64,000 nucleotides of DNA from Siderastrea siderea (lineage: Eukaryota > Cnidaria > Anthozoa > Scleractinia > Rhizangiidae), in assembly GCA_964030785.1 (NCBI GenBank), contig OZ034975.1:36333369-36397368 (forward strand), given 5' to 3'. Every line of letters begins with the position of its first letter. Positions within the stretch are counted from its first letter, which is position 1. Shown here piece by piece: positions 11,685-23,378 of this stretch. The translations under genes were made by a program, and so were the position numbers. The notes beneath the pieces were generated by a model that saw nothing but the letters and a program-made list of their open reading frames with translations, ran no database searches and was not told the DNA's origin.

Positions 11685-11870
11685 TACTAGGCTTGCTTCT
11701 AAATCGACCTATTACATCAATACCATCAAAACAAACTATGGTAAATTCAACATTCGCTTTGCAGCTGTAAAAGTTTGGAATCACCTTGATGAAAGCATTA
11801 AATACCTCCCCCTTAAAACGTTTAAAAACAAAGTCAAGCTAAACATCTTACAGTCTTACTGTTCATGAGT
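11685..11870 (+). pseudogene. 3' end of a non-LTR retrotransposon (LINE) ORF2
   Basis: The translated text TIKTNYGKFNIRFAAVKVW followed by NHLDESIKYLPLKTFKNKVK is the conserved C-terminal signature seen downstream of the reverse transcriptase in CR1/L2-like LINEs. It ends at a stop and is followed by TTTATTTATTTA repeats at 11888-11940, a plausible 3' tail. Everything upstream is missing. Confidence 0.65.
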
Positions 11871-12184
11871 TTTCAACTGGTAGTTCTTTATTTATTTATT
11901 TTATTTATTTATTTATTTATTTTTATTTATTTATTTTCTTTATTTCTTCTTTTCGTCTTTTTTTAATTGACTAATTAATTGCTTTCACCAAGCTTTAGTG
12001 CCAACCTACCTCTGTACTTAAACATCACTTAGTTTTACTCAGCTCGATTAGCTTTATAGTTATCCTGAGTAAACATTACCTATTTTTGTATTAATATATT
12101 ATATTGTAAAGTTTAACTTTTTTTCCTTTTTCTATTTGGTAATAAAAAGCTTGTTGTTAAACAGAGATCTTAAATCAAAGCGCT

Positions 12185-12691
12185 TTAAAACCGCTCGTCT
12201 GGAAAAGATTCATTGACGACATCTGCTCCCTCTAGAACACCACGAGAGAAGAGATCACACAGTTCATTGAACAAGCTAACAAACACCATCAAACTATCAA
12301 GTTTAAGGCTGAAGTATCCGAAACAGAAACAAACTTCTTGGACTGTTTACAAAGGCGAACGATTTAAAACTGAGTCGGCGCTAGATGACACGCACCCACT
12401 TTAAGCCCACTGAAACACTTCAGTACACCCATGTTTCAACCTGCCATCCACAGGAGCAAAAAGAAGATTCCTCGGGGAAGATTCATCAAAGGAGAGGCTC
12501 TAAGACTACTTGAAACTAACTCTTCTGAAACATTATTTCAACAGAGCATCACAAACTTCAAAACGCATCTCCTTAAGAGAGGACACCCAGAGAACTGTAT
12601 TCAAACAACCCTCTCAGAAGTTACTTTTGAAGACAGAAATCAAGCCCGCCGACAAAAACAAAAACAAAACAAGAAAATCTTGCCATTTTGA
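12185..12691 (+). pseudogene. Penelope-like element reverse transcriptase fragment
   Basis: The text begins PLVWKRFIDDICSL, where FIDD occupies the catalytic YxDD position, then IEQANKHHQTIKFKAEVSET, and further on RFIKGEALRLLETNSS and FKTHLLKRGHPENCI. These are in the order typical of Penelope-like elements, which move through an EN-RT protein. Stops and frame changes near 12245 and 12375 show that it is dead. The flanks belong to the inverted-repeat island. Confidence 0.8.
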
Positions 12692-12716
12692 AACGCAACA
12701 TCACCCAGCAGTGCCT

Positions 12717-13497
12717 AAAAATAAATTTTCATTTTCATTTAGAAAATTTCAATAACATTTGTGGAATTTCATTTTCGTGAAATAATTTTCATTTTAGGTA
12801 ATCGTTGCTTCATTAGTGTGGAAAAAGTGTGAAATGAAAGACAGCATTGTTTTGAGATTTTCATTTTCATGTTATGCACACTCTTTAGCCTCTTCAGAGA
12901 ATCATCAACGTCGTTTACGTGTAGGAAATTCCATTTATTATTATCGCCAGAATACTGGTAAATTTGTTTTTAACATCGTGACTAATGTTTGCATGATATG
13001 TAATCCGCAGCAGTGCCGCTGGCAAACTGAACTCCTGTTTACGCTTAACTTCAGCCACGAAGTCTTCTTAGTACATACAAGTATAGTCTTATTTGTGTAC
13101 ACAGTTCTTTCCCAGACCGTCTTCATTCAGCACTCGCTTTGTCCTCGTAGTGTGTCTACAGTTTGAAAAAGAACGCTGTTGTTTGTAAATCTACAGTGCT
13201 TGCATGTGCATGTTTGGTCTTTTTTGTTCGTTCCAAGTTAAATACACTGTAAAATGAATTTATAACAGCTTGAATTTTAAATGAAATGCCCTTAATGCTA
13301 CCGATGATGCAATACGTGTTAATGATTTTCTAAAGACACTATAGACTATCTACAACATGAAAATGAAAATCTCAAAATGTTATTGAATTTCACTTTATAC
13401 GTTTTCCTTACTGATGAAGCAACGAATAACTAAAAGTAAAAATTTCATACAGGTTATTGAATTTTTATGAATTAAAATGAAAATTTATTTTCTGCTA
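12717..13497. mobile_element. AT-rich foldback MITE
   Basis: Long inverted arms: about 12717-12875 (starting AAAATAAATTTTCATTTTCAT) pair with about 13345-13497 (ending AAAATGAAAATTTATTTTC). Shared interior phrases such as CGTTGCTTCATYAGT and GAGATTTTCATTTTCATG confirm that the arms extend about 150 bp. The interior contains no recognisable gene. Confidence 0.65.
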
Positions 13498-13799
13498 ATG
13501 AAGGGTAAAAGGCGGTAAAAGGCTGAAACACGCGCGTGGGATCAGTCGTGCAGGCCCGTCACTCCTTTTCACAACATTTGGGAAGAACGAAATTCCATGA
13601 AGTAGTTGTTTACCGCTGTAAAAATTGACTGACGTACTCAGTAATTTGGAGGTGCCGTTTCTAATTTTTAAGCGTACCCATCACAATATTAGGCTGCCCT
13701 AATTTTGTCGTGTAAACGGAACCGATAGCGGACCAAAACTGTGGGCCCGAGTGCCAAAGTCAGGAGTGCCGTGCCCCAACGGTTGTCGTGTAAATCGGG

Positions 13800-14056
13800 C
13801 TTACATCGCTTTGCTATGTTTTATTCATGATCAGTTGTTTAACACTTGTGAAGCCCGGTGGCGGAAAGTAATACTCCAGTTGTTGTCTTGTTTCACTCAC
13901 AGAATCATGAATCATGGCCATGCAGCCCAACTATCCAAAGCTGAAATATTAAACACCCAGCCTGCCACCACAAACATGATAAGATCGCGTTTTTATTAAA
14001 GCAGCTTATGCTTATGTAGGTGAGCTTTTCAGTCACGTTTTAATTTTGTCGCTTTG
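13800..14056. other. Non-coding stretch
   Basis: No gene or repeat boundary recognised. Confidence 0.3.
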
Positions 14057-14058
14057 TA

Positions 14059-14581
14059 CACTCGTTTTTTTTTATAAGAACGTCTAATTTTGCGGCTGAG
14101 GCTGAACCGAAACTGAATGTTCTTATTTTTTTCACGTTTTGAGCCTAAAATGTTCTTAGCTTGTTCTTAATTTACGTGGTATAGAAGTTCAGAAACCTGA
14201 TATAAACGTGATCACGAAACCTTAAAACGCGCATTGTGCGCTGTATCATGTCAAATTTCTTTGACATACATGCTGTTGTTGTTTTTTCTTCTTAGCAAAA
14301 TTCACTTTATTACTCTTTCACAGTTGAGAAAGAAAGAAAATATAGCCTGAGCTCTACATTAAACGAACAAAACAAAACAAAGAAAATGTGATTCGATAGA
14401 AATTCATGTTGTTACTCTGCCGGTGTTTTTAGCTCGATGCAAAAACAGATGCAGAGCTGAACAAAATTACTGCTTTGTCTCTTAGTCTCAGCTTGGGTAC
14501 GTTCTTAGTATGTTCTTAAAATCAGTGGGGCAATTTCAGCCTCAACGTTCTTATAAGAAAGGTTCTTATAAAAAAAGAGTG
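14059..14581. mobile_element. Tc1/mariner-type MITE flanked by TA
   Basis: Inverted ends CACTCGTTTTTTTTTATAAGAACG (left) and GGTTCTTATAAAAAAAGAGTG (right) bounded by TA at 14057-14058 and 14582-14583. The TA target and A/T-rich ends suggest the Tc1/mariner superfamily. About 523 bp, no coding capacity. The phrase GAGGCTGA near both inner ends extends the inverted arms. Confidence 0.6.
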
Positions 14582-14584
14582 TAT

Positions 14585-15254
14585 TTCACATTCATCTGAT
14601 GATTATTTATAGTCGGTAATGAGTAAACCTGGGAGTTTAGTCCCTAAGACAAATCCCAACTGTAGAATGGGAAATTTTAATATTTAAATGTATATTTTCT
14701 GCATGTTAGATTGATATGCAGGCATCCCTCGTAGGCCTTAAGCTTACACAAACCTGACCTCAATTTTGAAAATTTTATTAATAAACAATAGGGCTTTTTA
14801 TTTGTAAAATGTGGCTAACAGAGCTATATTTCTATTGACATTTTTTTATCAAACAGCATTATACAATGAACCTCTGAGCACTTCATTTGAATATTTGTGA
14901 TGTTTAAATGGCCTCTGACTGCGGCAAAATGCCCTTGAATCCCTGTACTGTATGCTTTCCCTACAATTGATAATTAGTGGCAACCAAAGAAATTTTCTTG
15001 TAAACAAATAACAAACCTGGACAGACAAAATAGAGAAACACATGCTTATGCCCTGCTCTTATTTTGTTGTAAATATATCGCAGAAAAATGCCTGTTTAGT
15101 GTCAGTAAGGGGAGATTTACTGTATAACCTATGCTTTTGTTTAAATCCAACTCAGTATTAACATATGTTTCTTTTGTTAGGGTGTATCAAGCATGTAACA
15201 GCCAGCAGTCACAAAAATGCGAGTAAACTTTTTCGTTACTCCTTTTTTAACTCA
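14585..15254. other. Non-coding stretch
   Basis: AT-rich, nothing recognised. Confidence 0.3.
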
Positions 15255-16200
15255 AGGTGAGTTAGGCTTGTGATGACAGACACTCATTAGTGGTAGTTTG
15301 TCCTTGTGACCCTTTCTCTTCCATTAAGTTAAGTTAGGCTTGTGGCAATGGACACTCACTGGCTGTTCGTTCCTGTGACCCTTTCTCTTCCATTAGGTTG
15401 AGTTAGGCTTGTGAAGACGGACATTCATCGGTTGTTCGTTCTTGTGACCCTTTCTCTTCCATTAGGTTGAGTTAGGCTTGTGACGACGGACACTCATTGG
15501 TTGTTCGTTCTTGTGACCCTTTCTCTTCCATTTGGTTGACTTAGGCTTGTGACGACAGACACTCATTGGTTGTTCGTTCTTGTGACCCTTTCTCTTCCAT
15601 TAGGTTGAGTTAGGCTTGTGACGACGGACGCTGATTGGATGTTCATTCTTGTGACCCTTTCTCTTCCATTAGGTGGAGTTAGGCTTGTGACCACGGACAC
15701 TCATTGGCTGTTCGTTCTTGTGACCCTTTCTCTTCCATTAGGTTGAGTTAGGCTTGTGACGACAGACACTCATTGGTTGTTCGTTCTTGTGACCCTTTCT
15801 CTTCCATTAGGTGGAGTTAGGCTTGTGACGATGGACACTCATTGGCTGTTCGTTCTTGTGACCCTTTCTCTTCCATTAGGTTGAGTTAGGCCTGTGACGT
15901 CGGACACTCATTGGCTGTTCGTTCTTGTGACCCTTTCTCTTCCATGAGGTTGAGTTAGGCTTCTGACGACGAACACTCATTGGTTGTTCGTTCTTGTGAC
16001 CCTTTCTCTTCCATTAGGTTGAGTTAGGCTTGTGACAACAGGCATTCATTAAGTTGTTTGTTTAATGTTGTTGTGTCCCGGCCTTATTCTTGCATCAAGT
16101 TGAGTTACGCTTGTGATGACAGGCATTCATTTGTTGTTTGTTGTTGTGTCCCTTATTCTTGCATCAAGTTGAGTTACGCTTGCCAGAGTGGGCACTCGTT
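15255..16200. repeat. 69-bp minisatellite, about 14 units
   Basis: Units read roughly GTTGAGTTAGGCTTGTGACG, a variable GGACACTCATTGG segment, TTGTTCGTTCTTGTGACCC and TTTCTCTTCCATTAG. Starts of the phrase GTTAGGCTTG fall at 15261, 15333, 15402, 15471, about 15540, 15609, 15678, 15747 and then every 69 bp to 16023. The last units (about 16104 and 16173) are more diverged. The period is a multiple of three, but stops occur in the frames examined, so it is not evidently coding. Confidence 0.9.
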
Positions 16201-16541
16201 GGTATTTGGATATTGTAACCTATTCCTTTCCCTCCAGATAAATTTGACGTTGGTGGCCATTGTTTGTATTGGCTTTTAATTATTGAGTTGGTCTTTCTCT
16301 TCTTTAATGATTCAGGTGCTTCATTCAGCAATTTTTGTTTGCTCCCACATGTATGATTTGTCACTTTTCTCTATTACGGCATGTCACCCGTTATTCTTTT
16401 GAATTCTTCTTTCCTTTACAATGAATGTTGTACAAGTCACAGATACACATGCAAGTTGTCAATGGAAGGTAAATTTTCAACAGAATAATAATGCAGTTTT
16501 CATTCTTATGAAGTTAAATACCTTTTCTAATTGTATTGTGT

Positions 16542-16720
16542 TGTTCCAGAAAATACCCATACTCCCCCCACAGAAGGTTTTTCTGTTGAACCCCCTCCCC
16601 CTCTGGAAATAACAGTTTAGGCTGATACCTTTCTTTAAAGATTTTGGCCTTTGAGACCCCCCTCCCCGTCGGAATTTCCAATAAATTTCTGTGATGGAGG
16701 TATCGATATTTTCTGGAACC
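16542..16720. mobile_element. Short MITE with TTCCAGAAAATA ends
   Basis: The inverted terminal sequence GTTCCAGAAAATA at the left and TATTTTCTGGAAC at the right encloses 179 bp rich in C runs. No coding capacity. The target duplication is not evident. Confidence 0.5.
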
Positions 16721-18102
16721 ACACATTGATACAGTTTAATGTGTCAAAAGGGTGCAATTTCACTTTCAAAGTCAGAAGCTTTTATGCTGTGGACTCATTT
16801 AACAGTGAAAGTTCTTTTACAAAATTTATTGCCTAATCATGAGAAAAAGAAATCTGTACAGGATATGACTAAATTCATATTGTAAAAGTGAGCCCAAAAG
16901 CACTTTTTACACAGGCATTAAGTCATCCTGCACATACAGTGTATTTCTTGTTGGTAATTTGTACTGTTATTTGTTTATGATTATTTCAGTAGAGTGCCTG
17001 TGAACTAGCTATATTAGCTAGGTGCACTTTTGCTCTAAATAATAGCATTTTTTACTGTTTACATTCTGTAAAAGATGTTCCACATGGAATCTTGTTCAAA
17101 TTCCCTGATGAAGTCTGTAGTTATCAGACAAAGGTGGTTGGAGAATAAAACTTGGTATGGGCATGGATACTTTCAGGAACACACATTCATCAAGAAAGAA
17201 TCAATTTCATCTGTTCTCTTTGGGTGTAAGTGCTAATGGAGACCAATTAGGTGCCTCACTAGGGGACATACATGTACTAACATGAGTTGAAATGTCAGCT
17301 TTTCATAGGTAGTCTGCACACTGTCTGTGTGGTGTGTTAACCTGTAAAGGCTTAATGCAGGCTGGGGAATTTACAAGAATCCAGAAAGGGTTGCCAGTTA
17401 TCTCCAAATGTTTGAACTGTTGAATCCTTTAACCCTAGCATTGACCAGCATGTAATGTCTCCATACCATACAGGTGTATTACTACAATTGAATCTTGTGG
17501 ACACCTGCTATATATAATAAGCACACAGCTCCTGTCAACAGACACAAAACTGTAGTCACGGTGATTTCCCCACTGAAACTCTCAATTTTACTGACATGAT
17601 CTCCTGCAGGTAGACACCTCTTTCAATATCTGAAAGAGCTAAAATAACTTCCCTTATGCTGACAAACATCTTTCATCTTGGACTCAAATAACAGTATTCA
17701 CAATAATTTCTTGTAAAATCAATTTGCACTACAAGAAGGTTGAGCGCTCTTTTCGCTTCTTAATTAAATAATTAATTAATAATTCATTTATTTATTTATT
17801 TTGACAATATTTATTAGTGCTGGCTGGGAGATATGAGAAATCAATTCCGCTGGCTGGGAAATCTGCTATCAACAAGTTGCTGGGAAAAAGGAACTGATAA
17901 TTGCCTTAGACAGCTTTTTTCTTGTCATATTGAATAGAACAATGCATTTTTGCACAATTGTTCGTTGGGTGCCCCTGTACATTAGTTATAACATAGAGGG
18001 CAAAATTACTGATTGCTGATTGGTTGAGATAGAGGGCATTTTTTCTTAATTTTCTTTCCAACGAGGGCAAAATGATCTTACTGATCGTGTCTAAAAGTAC
18101 AC
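16721..18102. other. Non-coding stretch
   Basis: No gene recognised. A short AT-rich run (TTAATTAAATAATTAATTAA) lies at 17760-17780 and a doubled phrase GCTGGCTGGGAgAT near 17820-17860. Confidence 0.35.
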
Positions 18103-19483
18103 ACGAGTGACCACGAGTGACCACAAGTGACCACGAATGACCACGAGTGACCACGAGTAGACCACGAGTGACCACGAGTGACCACGAGTGACCACGAGTG
18201 ACCACGAGTGACTACGAGTGACCACGAGTCAGAATGCATCAAAATATTTTGCTGATGTCATGATGACGTCATCATCACATCATTTTAGCAAATAATCACT
18301 ATTTAGCGGCAAACTGACCGTTTCTTGAGACCTTATTACCTGGATTCGACATTTCCGCCGTTTCTGACTGAATTGGGGAGGGGCTAAGGAACGGACAGGG
18401 AGGGGGGCTGGGGGGTACAAACTTCCCGCCACCCGCACCCTTTAATCTCGGTCCCCGCCACTTTTCTTAACTTTTTCTTCCCGCCTTTTTACCGCCTCCC
18501 ATACACCTTCCTCCCTCTTTTCTAGCTGGAGTCCCAAATTCTCTTAAAAGTAGTTCACTTCAATAAATTTGCTAGTTTCCAGTTAACTATAGGCGGGATA
18601 ATCTCATCGTCGGCCTAGTTGTTTACATTTGTCATTCTGCCATTATGTGTTTAGCGTCCTGCGGGATTTGCGCGACTTGCAAACGATTTGGACGTACTCA
18701 CAGCTATTCAAAGAAATCTAAGATAAATAATTACTTTAATTTCCTCTTTCTAGACTTTTGTCGTTAACAAAGTGGTTGACTGTATTATTTTGCTGAAATG
18801 AGAAATCTATAGCGTAAACCACTATAATCGTTTAACAATTATTAAAAGAATTATGTCATATTACAGGGGAAATTGGGATCTCACATATAAAAATCATAAA
18901 GCATTAAAGATTGTTGAAATTGTCATTCACTGCCAATTCTGTACTTTTCTCCAGGCTTGGTTTTTAGTGGAAAAGTTCTCGTTAAAATATTTCCTTAAAT
19001 CACGTACTTTCACAGAAAACCTTTTTGTTAATTTCTATATTTGTCATTTTCACTTTCTTTCTTTCTTTTTTTCGCTCTTGGTCACTGGTAGCCTTCGAAG
19101 GGGGGGAGTAGGGAGGGAGGTGGACAGAATTTGGGACTCCGGGTAGAAAAGAGGGAGGGAGGTGTACGGAAGGCGGAAAAAGGGTGGGAAGAAAAAGTTA
19201 AGAAAAGTGGCGGGAACCGGTAATAAAGGGTGCGGGTGGCGGGAAGCTTGTACCCCCCAGCCCCCCTCCCTGTCCGTTCCTTAGCTCCTCCCCAGTTCAG
19301 TCAGAAATGGCGGAAATGTCGAATCCAGGTAATAAGGTCTCAAGAAACGGTCAGTTTGCCGTTAAGAGTGATTATTTGATAAAATGATGTGATGATGACG
19401 TCATCATGACATCAGCAAAATATTTTGATGCATTCTGACTCGTGGTCACTCGTAGTCACTCGTGGTCACTCGTGGTCACTCGC
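18103..19483. mobile_element. Foldback element with tandem-decamer arms
   Basis: The left arm (18103-18543) and right arm (19127-19483) are inverted copies over at least 300 bp: CAGAATGCATCAAAATATTT at 18231 pairs with AAATATTTTGATGCATTCTG ending at 19437, and the inner ends CTGGAGTCCCAAATTCT and GAATTTGGGACTCC also pair. The outer ends are short tandem repeats of ACCACGAGTG, about 12 copies on the left and 4-5 on the right. Long arms ending in simple repeats are the FB/Galileo-like foldback plan. The 580-bp loop has no gene. Confidence 0.8.
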
Positions 19484-20890
19484 TTGGGTTGTACGCGAAA
19501 ACAGTTGTGTACGCTCAAAAGGGTAAGGCTTTTTTTTGCCATTTTTGCCTATAAATTGTCCAGATTTTGGGTCCTGCCTTTTGGACTAAAAAGTTGGGCA
19601 TGGTTTGGGTGCATCTGTAGAGGGCATATACATATTTATCTGATGTATAGAAAAGATAGAGAATTAACCAAAAAGAACCATTTGATATGATATTGCGTGA
19701 TTTGCCTGCTAAGGCCAGGATTAATAATGTCAGTAGGGTCAGGATTTGGAAGACCGGTAGCACACCCCTACACTAATTTTCCTAAAGGTATCATGCATAC
19801 AGGTGGTTTTAGCATAGACATACGGTATCTTAACTGTCAGAAGCATAAATCGTGGGCTTGAGTTAACTCACAAATGACCTGCTTCGCAGCTCACTTGGTG
19901 CATCACACCAGCGACCGGGCAATGTGACGAAGTACTTGAATTCCCGTTCACGGGTGCGGGCAAGTGGTGGGCGTTTTTCTTCAGTAGACAATACATCGGG
20001 ATTGTTTCAGTTTATGCTGCAGCTGATAAACATTTGCAGTTTGCTTTGTTCAGTAGTTACTTCAAGTATTTTCCTCTATGTAAACGCAAATTGCTCCTAT
20101 GTGTTTAAAGCCTCCCATATTGATAATTAGTATTAAGCCCCCGCCTTGACGTTCACCGGCTTTTAAATATCATTTGTTGCAGAGGAATAACTTTGTTTTT
20201 ATGCAATCAGCAAATTGCTTTCGCAATTTAAAAGAAAAAATATCAAAACTGAATTGGTAATTTTCCAAGTACAATTGAAGGGAAGTTTACATGACGTAGC
20301 GTCTACGCTGGATGAAATCAAAACTTTGCAAGTGAATGTGTAACATTTAACATTCACCTTGAGATTCTCGATGAAAAGTTGCGGTAACTGGTAGCAAACA
20401 TATTTCTCCAAGCAAGTACGTAGGTCACAGTTGACGGTGCTTCTCCTACCACTGAGGTATGCGCTAGTTTGCTTGTGTTTTCATGTATAAACAAGTTCTT
20501 ACGGGGAAGAGGAACCGAATAAATTGGTACTCGCCTTTGAGCTACACTTAAGATGGTCCAAAGTAGCTTGTTTGCTTTTTAATCCACTTTTGTAATTCTA
20601 ATAATTTGATATTATCAACTGACGAGATCAGTTCTAACACATCATCACTGATTTCGTGAAACAAGTATCATTATTATTATTATGTCTAATCACTGGTTAA
20701 TTCTCGAAGGGCATTCAGCAAAACCCGGCCATTCAATCCCTAAACAAAGTATTCTAGAGACAAAACACCGCTGAAACAATGGTTCAATTCTTGAGATTTT
20801 AAAGAATGTAAGCTACATTTGGTTACCGACTAACTGCAACAAATCAGATACAAGGTTCATACCCACAAAGACAACTAGCAAAGTCGGTAT
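19484..20890. other. Non-coding stretch left of the Maverick element
   Basis: No gene recognised. Several short frames lack motifs. Confidence 0.35.
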
Positions 20891-21024
20891 AACCCGTACG
20901 AAAATTTACAGCCAGACTGACGGCAAGAATCCAGCCTGATTCTGGCCAGAAAGCCTTTTTCGCGGCGAGAATGGAACGGGACAAAGCGAGAAACGAAATT
21001 TGTCTCGCTTTGCAACGAGAACGA

Positions 21025-21103
21025 GTAGTAATGTTGGTAGTTGACAAATACCACCTGATTCCTACACCCGTATTTTCCTCTTTTAAACCACCCAGCGTAC
21101 AAA
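21025..21103 (+). repeat. Maverick terminal inverted repeat core, left copy
   Basis: 79 bp, running from GTAGTAATGTTGG to CAGCGTACAAA. It is inverted at 34855-34933 with one mismatch (T/C at the eleventh base). Its first neighbouring gene-like frame begins about 120 bp inward. Confidence 0.8.
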
Positions 21104-21223
21104 CCGAAGAAAAATCAGTTAACAAAGCGAAGCATAACCGGACACGAACAAAAAAAATGTATAATGTATAATCAACTTTGGTTTGCCAATCCGATTAGAG
21201 ATTTGTGAATCCAATTTGAGATC

Positions 21224-21607
21224 GATGCAAGCAACTGTCAGGTTACCGAAGCCATACAAAGCCTACCGCCTGAGTTACGTGAGATAATTTACAAACATTT
21301 CCTCACCATTAAACTGAGAGAGCGAGAGGCTTTGGGTTGGGATCTGGTTCACGATGAGCTTTCAATACAACCTTTCTGTTCTGAAAGGCAGCGGCTTGTG
21401 CATATTCTGGTGAGTCTAACCTATATGCACTGTTGTCGGGGAGGGTGTTGTTACCTTTGTTATAAAGAAGAAGAAATCTTTCATGAACTAACCATCTCTG
21501 TCCCTATCTATGATATAACCCTAGTCAAGTATTGCACTGATATATTGGGAAAAGAAGATCACGTTTCCCAAGTTGTGTTTACGGCGCGTGACTTCGCGGT
21601 CCAGTGA
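21224..21607 (+). pseudogene. Small F-box-like, cysteine-rich protein of the Maverick left end
   Basis: Readable from about 21224 without an ATG, stop at 21607. The front reads SLPPELREIIYKHFL, an F-box-like start, then LREREALGWDLVHDELS and a Cys-rich stretch (CCRGGCCYLC). I have an impression of similar small proteins near cnidarian Maverick ends; that is recognition only. The missing start codon and irregular Cys spacing suggest decay. Orientation is inward from the left inverted repeat. Confidence 0.45.
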
Positions 21608-21636
21608 AGCCGTAATCAATATATACACAAACATGA

Positions 21637-21969
21637 TTACATTAGATCGAAATCAAAATATTCATTGTTACAAGACTCGGATCTTTTGAGACCTCTTTTG
21701 AAGACAAATTGAGAAGAATTGTCTTCTAGCAGGTCTTCAGCAAGGCGTTTAGGGGCCCACACACGAAAGTCATCTCCATTCTTTGTTTCTAAAGTTAAAA
21801 TAGCTGAATTCCCAAACTTACCTCTCCGGTGTGAAACATTTTTAATTTTGTACACAGCGTCTGAAATATCCCCCCATTTTAAAATTTCTTTTCTTTGAAA
21901 GCTTTCCTCTGTTGGCCAGTCTTGTGAGATCGCTTGTTGATCTGTACAGACATTCAGAGTAAGATACAT
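21637..21969 (-). CDS. Small OB-fold-like protein of the Maverick element
   Basis: An intact 110-residue frame. Features are WGDISDAVYKIKNV, a Lys/Arg-rich turn, SAILTLETKNGDDFRVWAPK and the end NEYFDFDLM. This strand pattern and the VWAP segment resemble small single-strand-binding OB-like proteins I associate with Polintons; the fold is inferred. It ends 30 bp from the convergent F-box-like frame. No TATA-like box was checked beyond the element's other genes. Confidence 0.45.
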   Translation of the reverse strand: MYLTLNVCTDQQAISQDWPTEESFQRKEILKWGDISDAVYKIKNVSHRRGKFGNSAILTLETKNGDDFRVWAPKRLAEDLLEDNSSQFVFKRGLKRSESCNNEYFDFDLM

Positions 21970-23378
21970 TGAAGATACATTCGTTTAATAGCGTGTACTT
22001 TTCTGCTCGAGGTGAAATTCTGTGAAGCGGAACCGTTGCGTGTCATTTTTCTCAGAAAGAGACAGGAAGTCTATATTTCTCGTTCCCAGACCTTTGACGA
22101 GCAGTAAAAAACATGGCGGGTGATTTGCAATTTAGTGTTTGGGCTGAAAAAACGAACCAGACAGAATTTACGCAAAAAAATACGCTCAGTTAACGCGCTG
22201 TAAGATTTTTTGCCACCACAGAAGATGTCGAAGTAATGTGAAGAGTAAAAAACGAGAAATAACAAGATTTGATCCCAACATTCGATCGATCGTAAAATGT
22301 GTTATTCCTTGAAGAAGGGACTCAATCGAACCCGTTTAAGTATTGTCTGCTTCTTGCATGGCTTCAAAGACTTAATATGTTATCTGTCTAACCTCTTTCT
22401 CCTAAACGGGTGTAGAAAGTTCAGTGAAAATAAAGCAAATCGCGTGGAAAAGCACGAGCATTTTGGCCTTCAGAAGCTGTTGGCTATAATTTTTTACCAA
22501 GTCTCTAATTATGCTGACATCATCCAGCTGCCCCAAAAGCGCATGCATAAACATCCAATTATTGCGACATTTAGGTGAAGGACAGAAAAAGGGTACCATG
22601 AGAAATAGAAGAAGAAAGGTGTGTGTAATATATAATGAAAGTGATTAATATATATTAGTTCACTCACTGGTGAAGCCTTAGTGGGGTGATAGTTGGCAAC
22701 TATCTGAACCATAAACGGCGGTCATAAAATGACCGCGGTTTCCAAGGAGATTCAGCCTTTTGACAACGGCAGTCATAAAATGACCGCGGTTTCCAAGGAG
22801 ATTCAGCCTCTTGACAACGTACTGGTAACAAGGGGGTGCTCAGAAATCCCTCGGGATTTCAAACCTCGCTCCCAGAGGTAAAATGAAGAATGGACAACTG
22901 CCTTGTCAGCGGTGAAATCCTCACTTCAGTGAGGTGAACAGCCACCGAGCACCCCCCGACAAGGGTTTTGTCATTTCTTGTGACCTGTCACGCAATTTCA
23001 CGCGTGACTGTCACGTTCGCCGTCTCACAATGTCACGCCTCTTGTCACATAAGGTCACGCGTGACTATCACACATTTTTCGTTTTTTATAAGAAAAAAAG
23101 GTTTCATTTTCAACTTTATGAGGAAAAAAATCGTTTTATGAGACCACATCTAGTCCTGAAGTGGGGTAACCATCTTTGTCACGAGTTGGTAACAATATTT
23201 TTGAAACACACTCACGAGTAATAAATCTTATTTGTTTAATTTCAGGTGGTGTGAGAAGCTCAACTAGTTGCAAGACTGCAATCCTTTTTTTTTTCTGCGT
23301 ATATTATTCTTCGAAGATTTTACAACGGAGCGAATGTTTTTTCATACTTTTAAGAAATAGATGGCGGAATCCCCATGC
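21970..23378. other. Unassigned part of the Maverick left region
   Basis: About 1.4 kb without a recognised gene. A 51-bp phrase (GTCATAAAATGACCGCGGTT onward) is duplicated in tandem at about 22718-22820. The stretch 22980-23070 is rich in TCACGCGTGA-like palindromes. An integrase might be expected in this element, but no DDE motif was found. Confidence 0.4.

Larger units (their letters stand above)
10965..13795. mobile_element. Composite inverted-repeat island with nested elements
   Basis: The left end (about 10965-10998, containing TTTTGGGCACGGCACCCC) and the right end (about 13762-13795, containing GTGCCGTGCCCCAACG) are inverted copies. A second inverted pair is nested inside: GAGTGACGGGCCTG with a CACGGGCGTGTG tail at about 11370-11407, against 13520-13565. 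Between them lie a LINE 3' fragment, a Penelope-like fragment and a foldback MITE. The outer pair may be a DNA transposon that collected later insertions. Confidence 0.5.

Noticed and set aside
15255..16200. Regular repeat considered as a CRISPR-like array
   Set aside because: There are no constant repeat plus variable spacer units; the whole 69-bp unit is repeated, in a eukaryotic context.
21970..23378. Maverick integrase expected near an element end
   Set aside because: No zinc-binding or DDE motifs could be found in any frame, so none is called.
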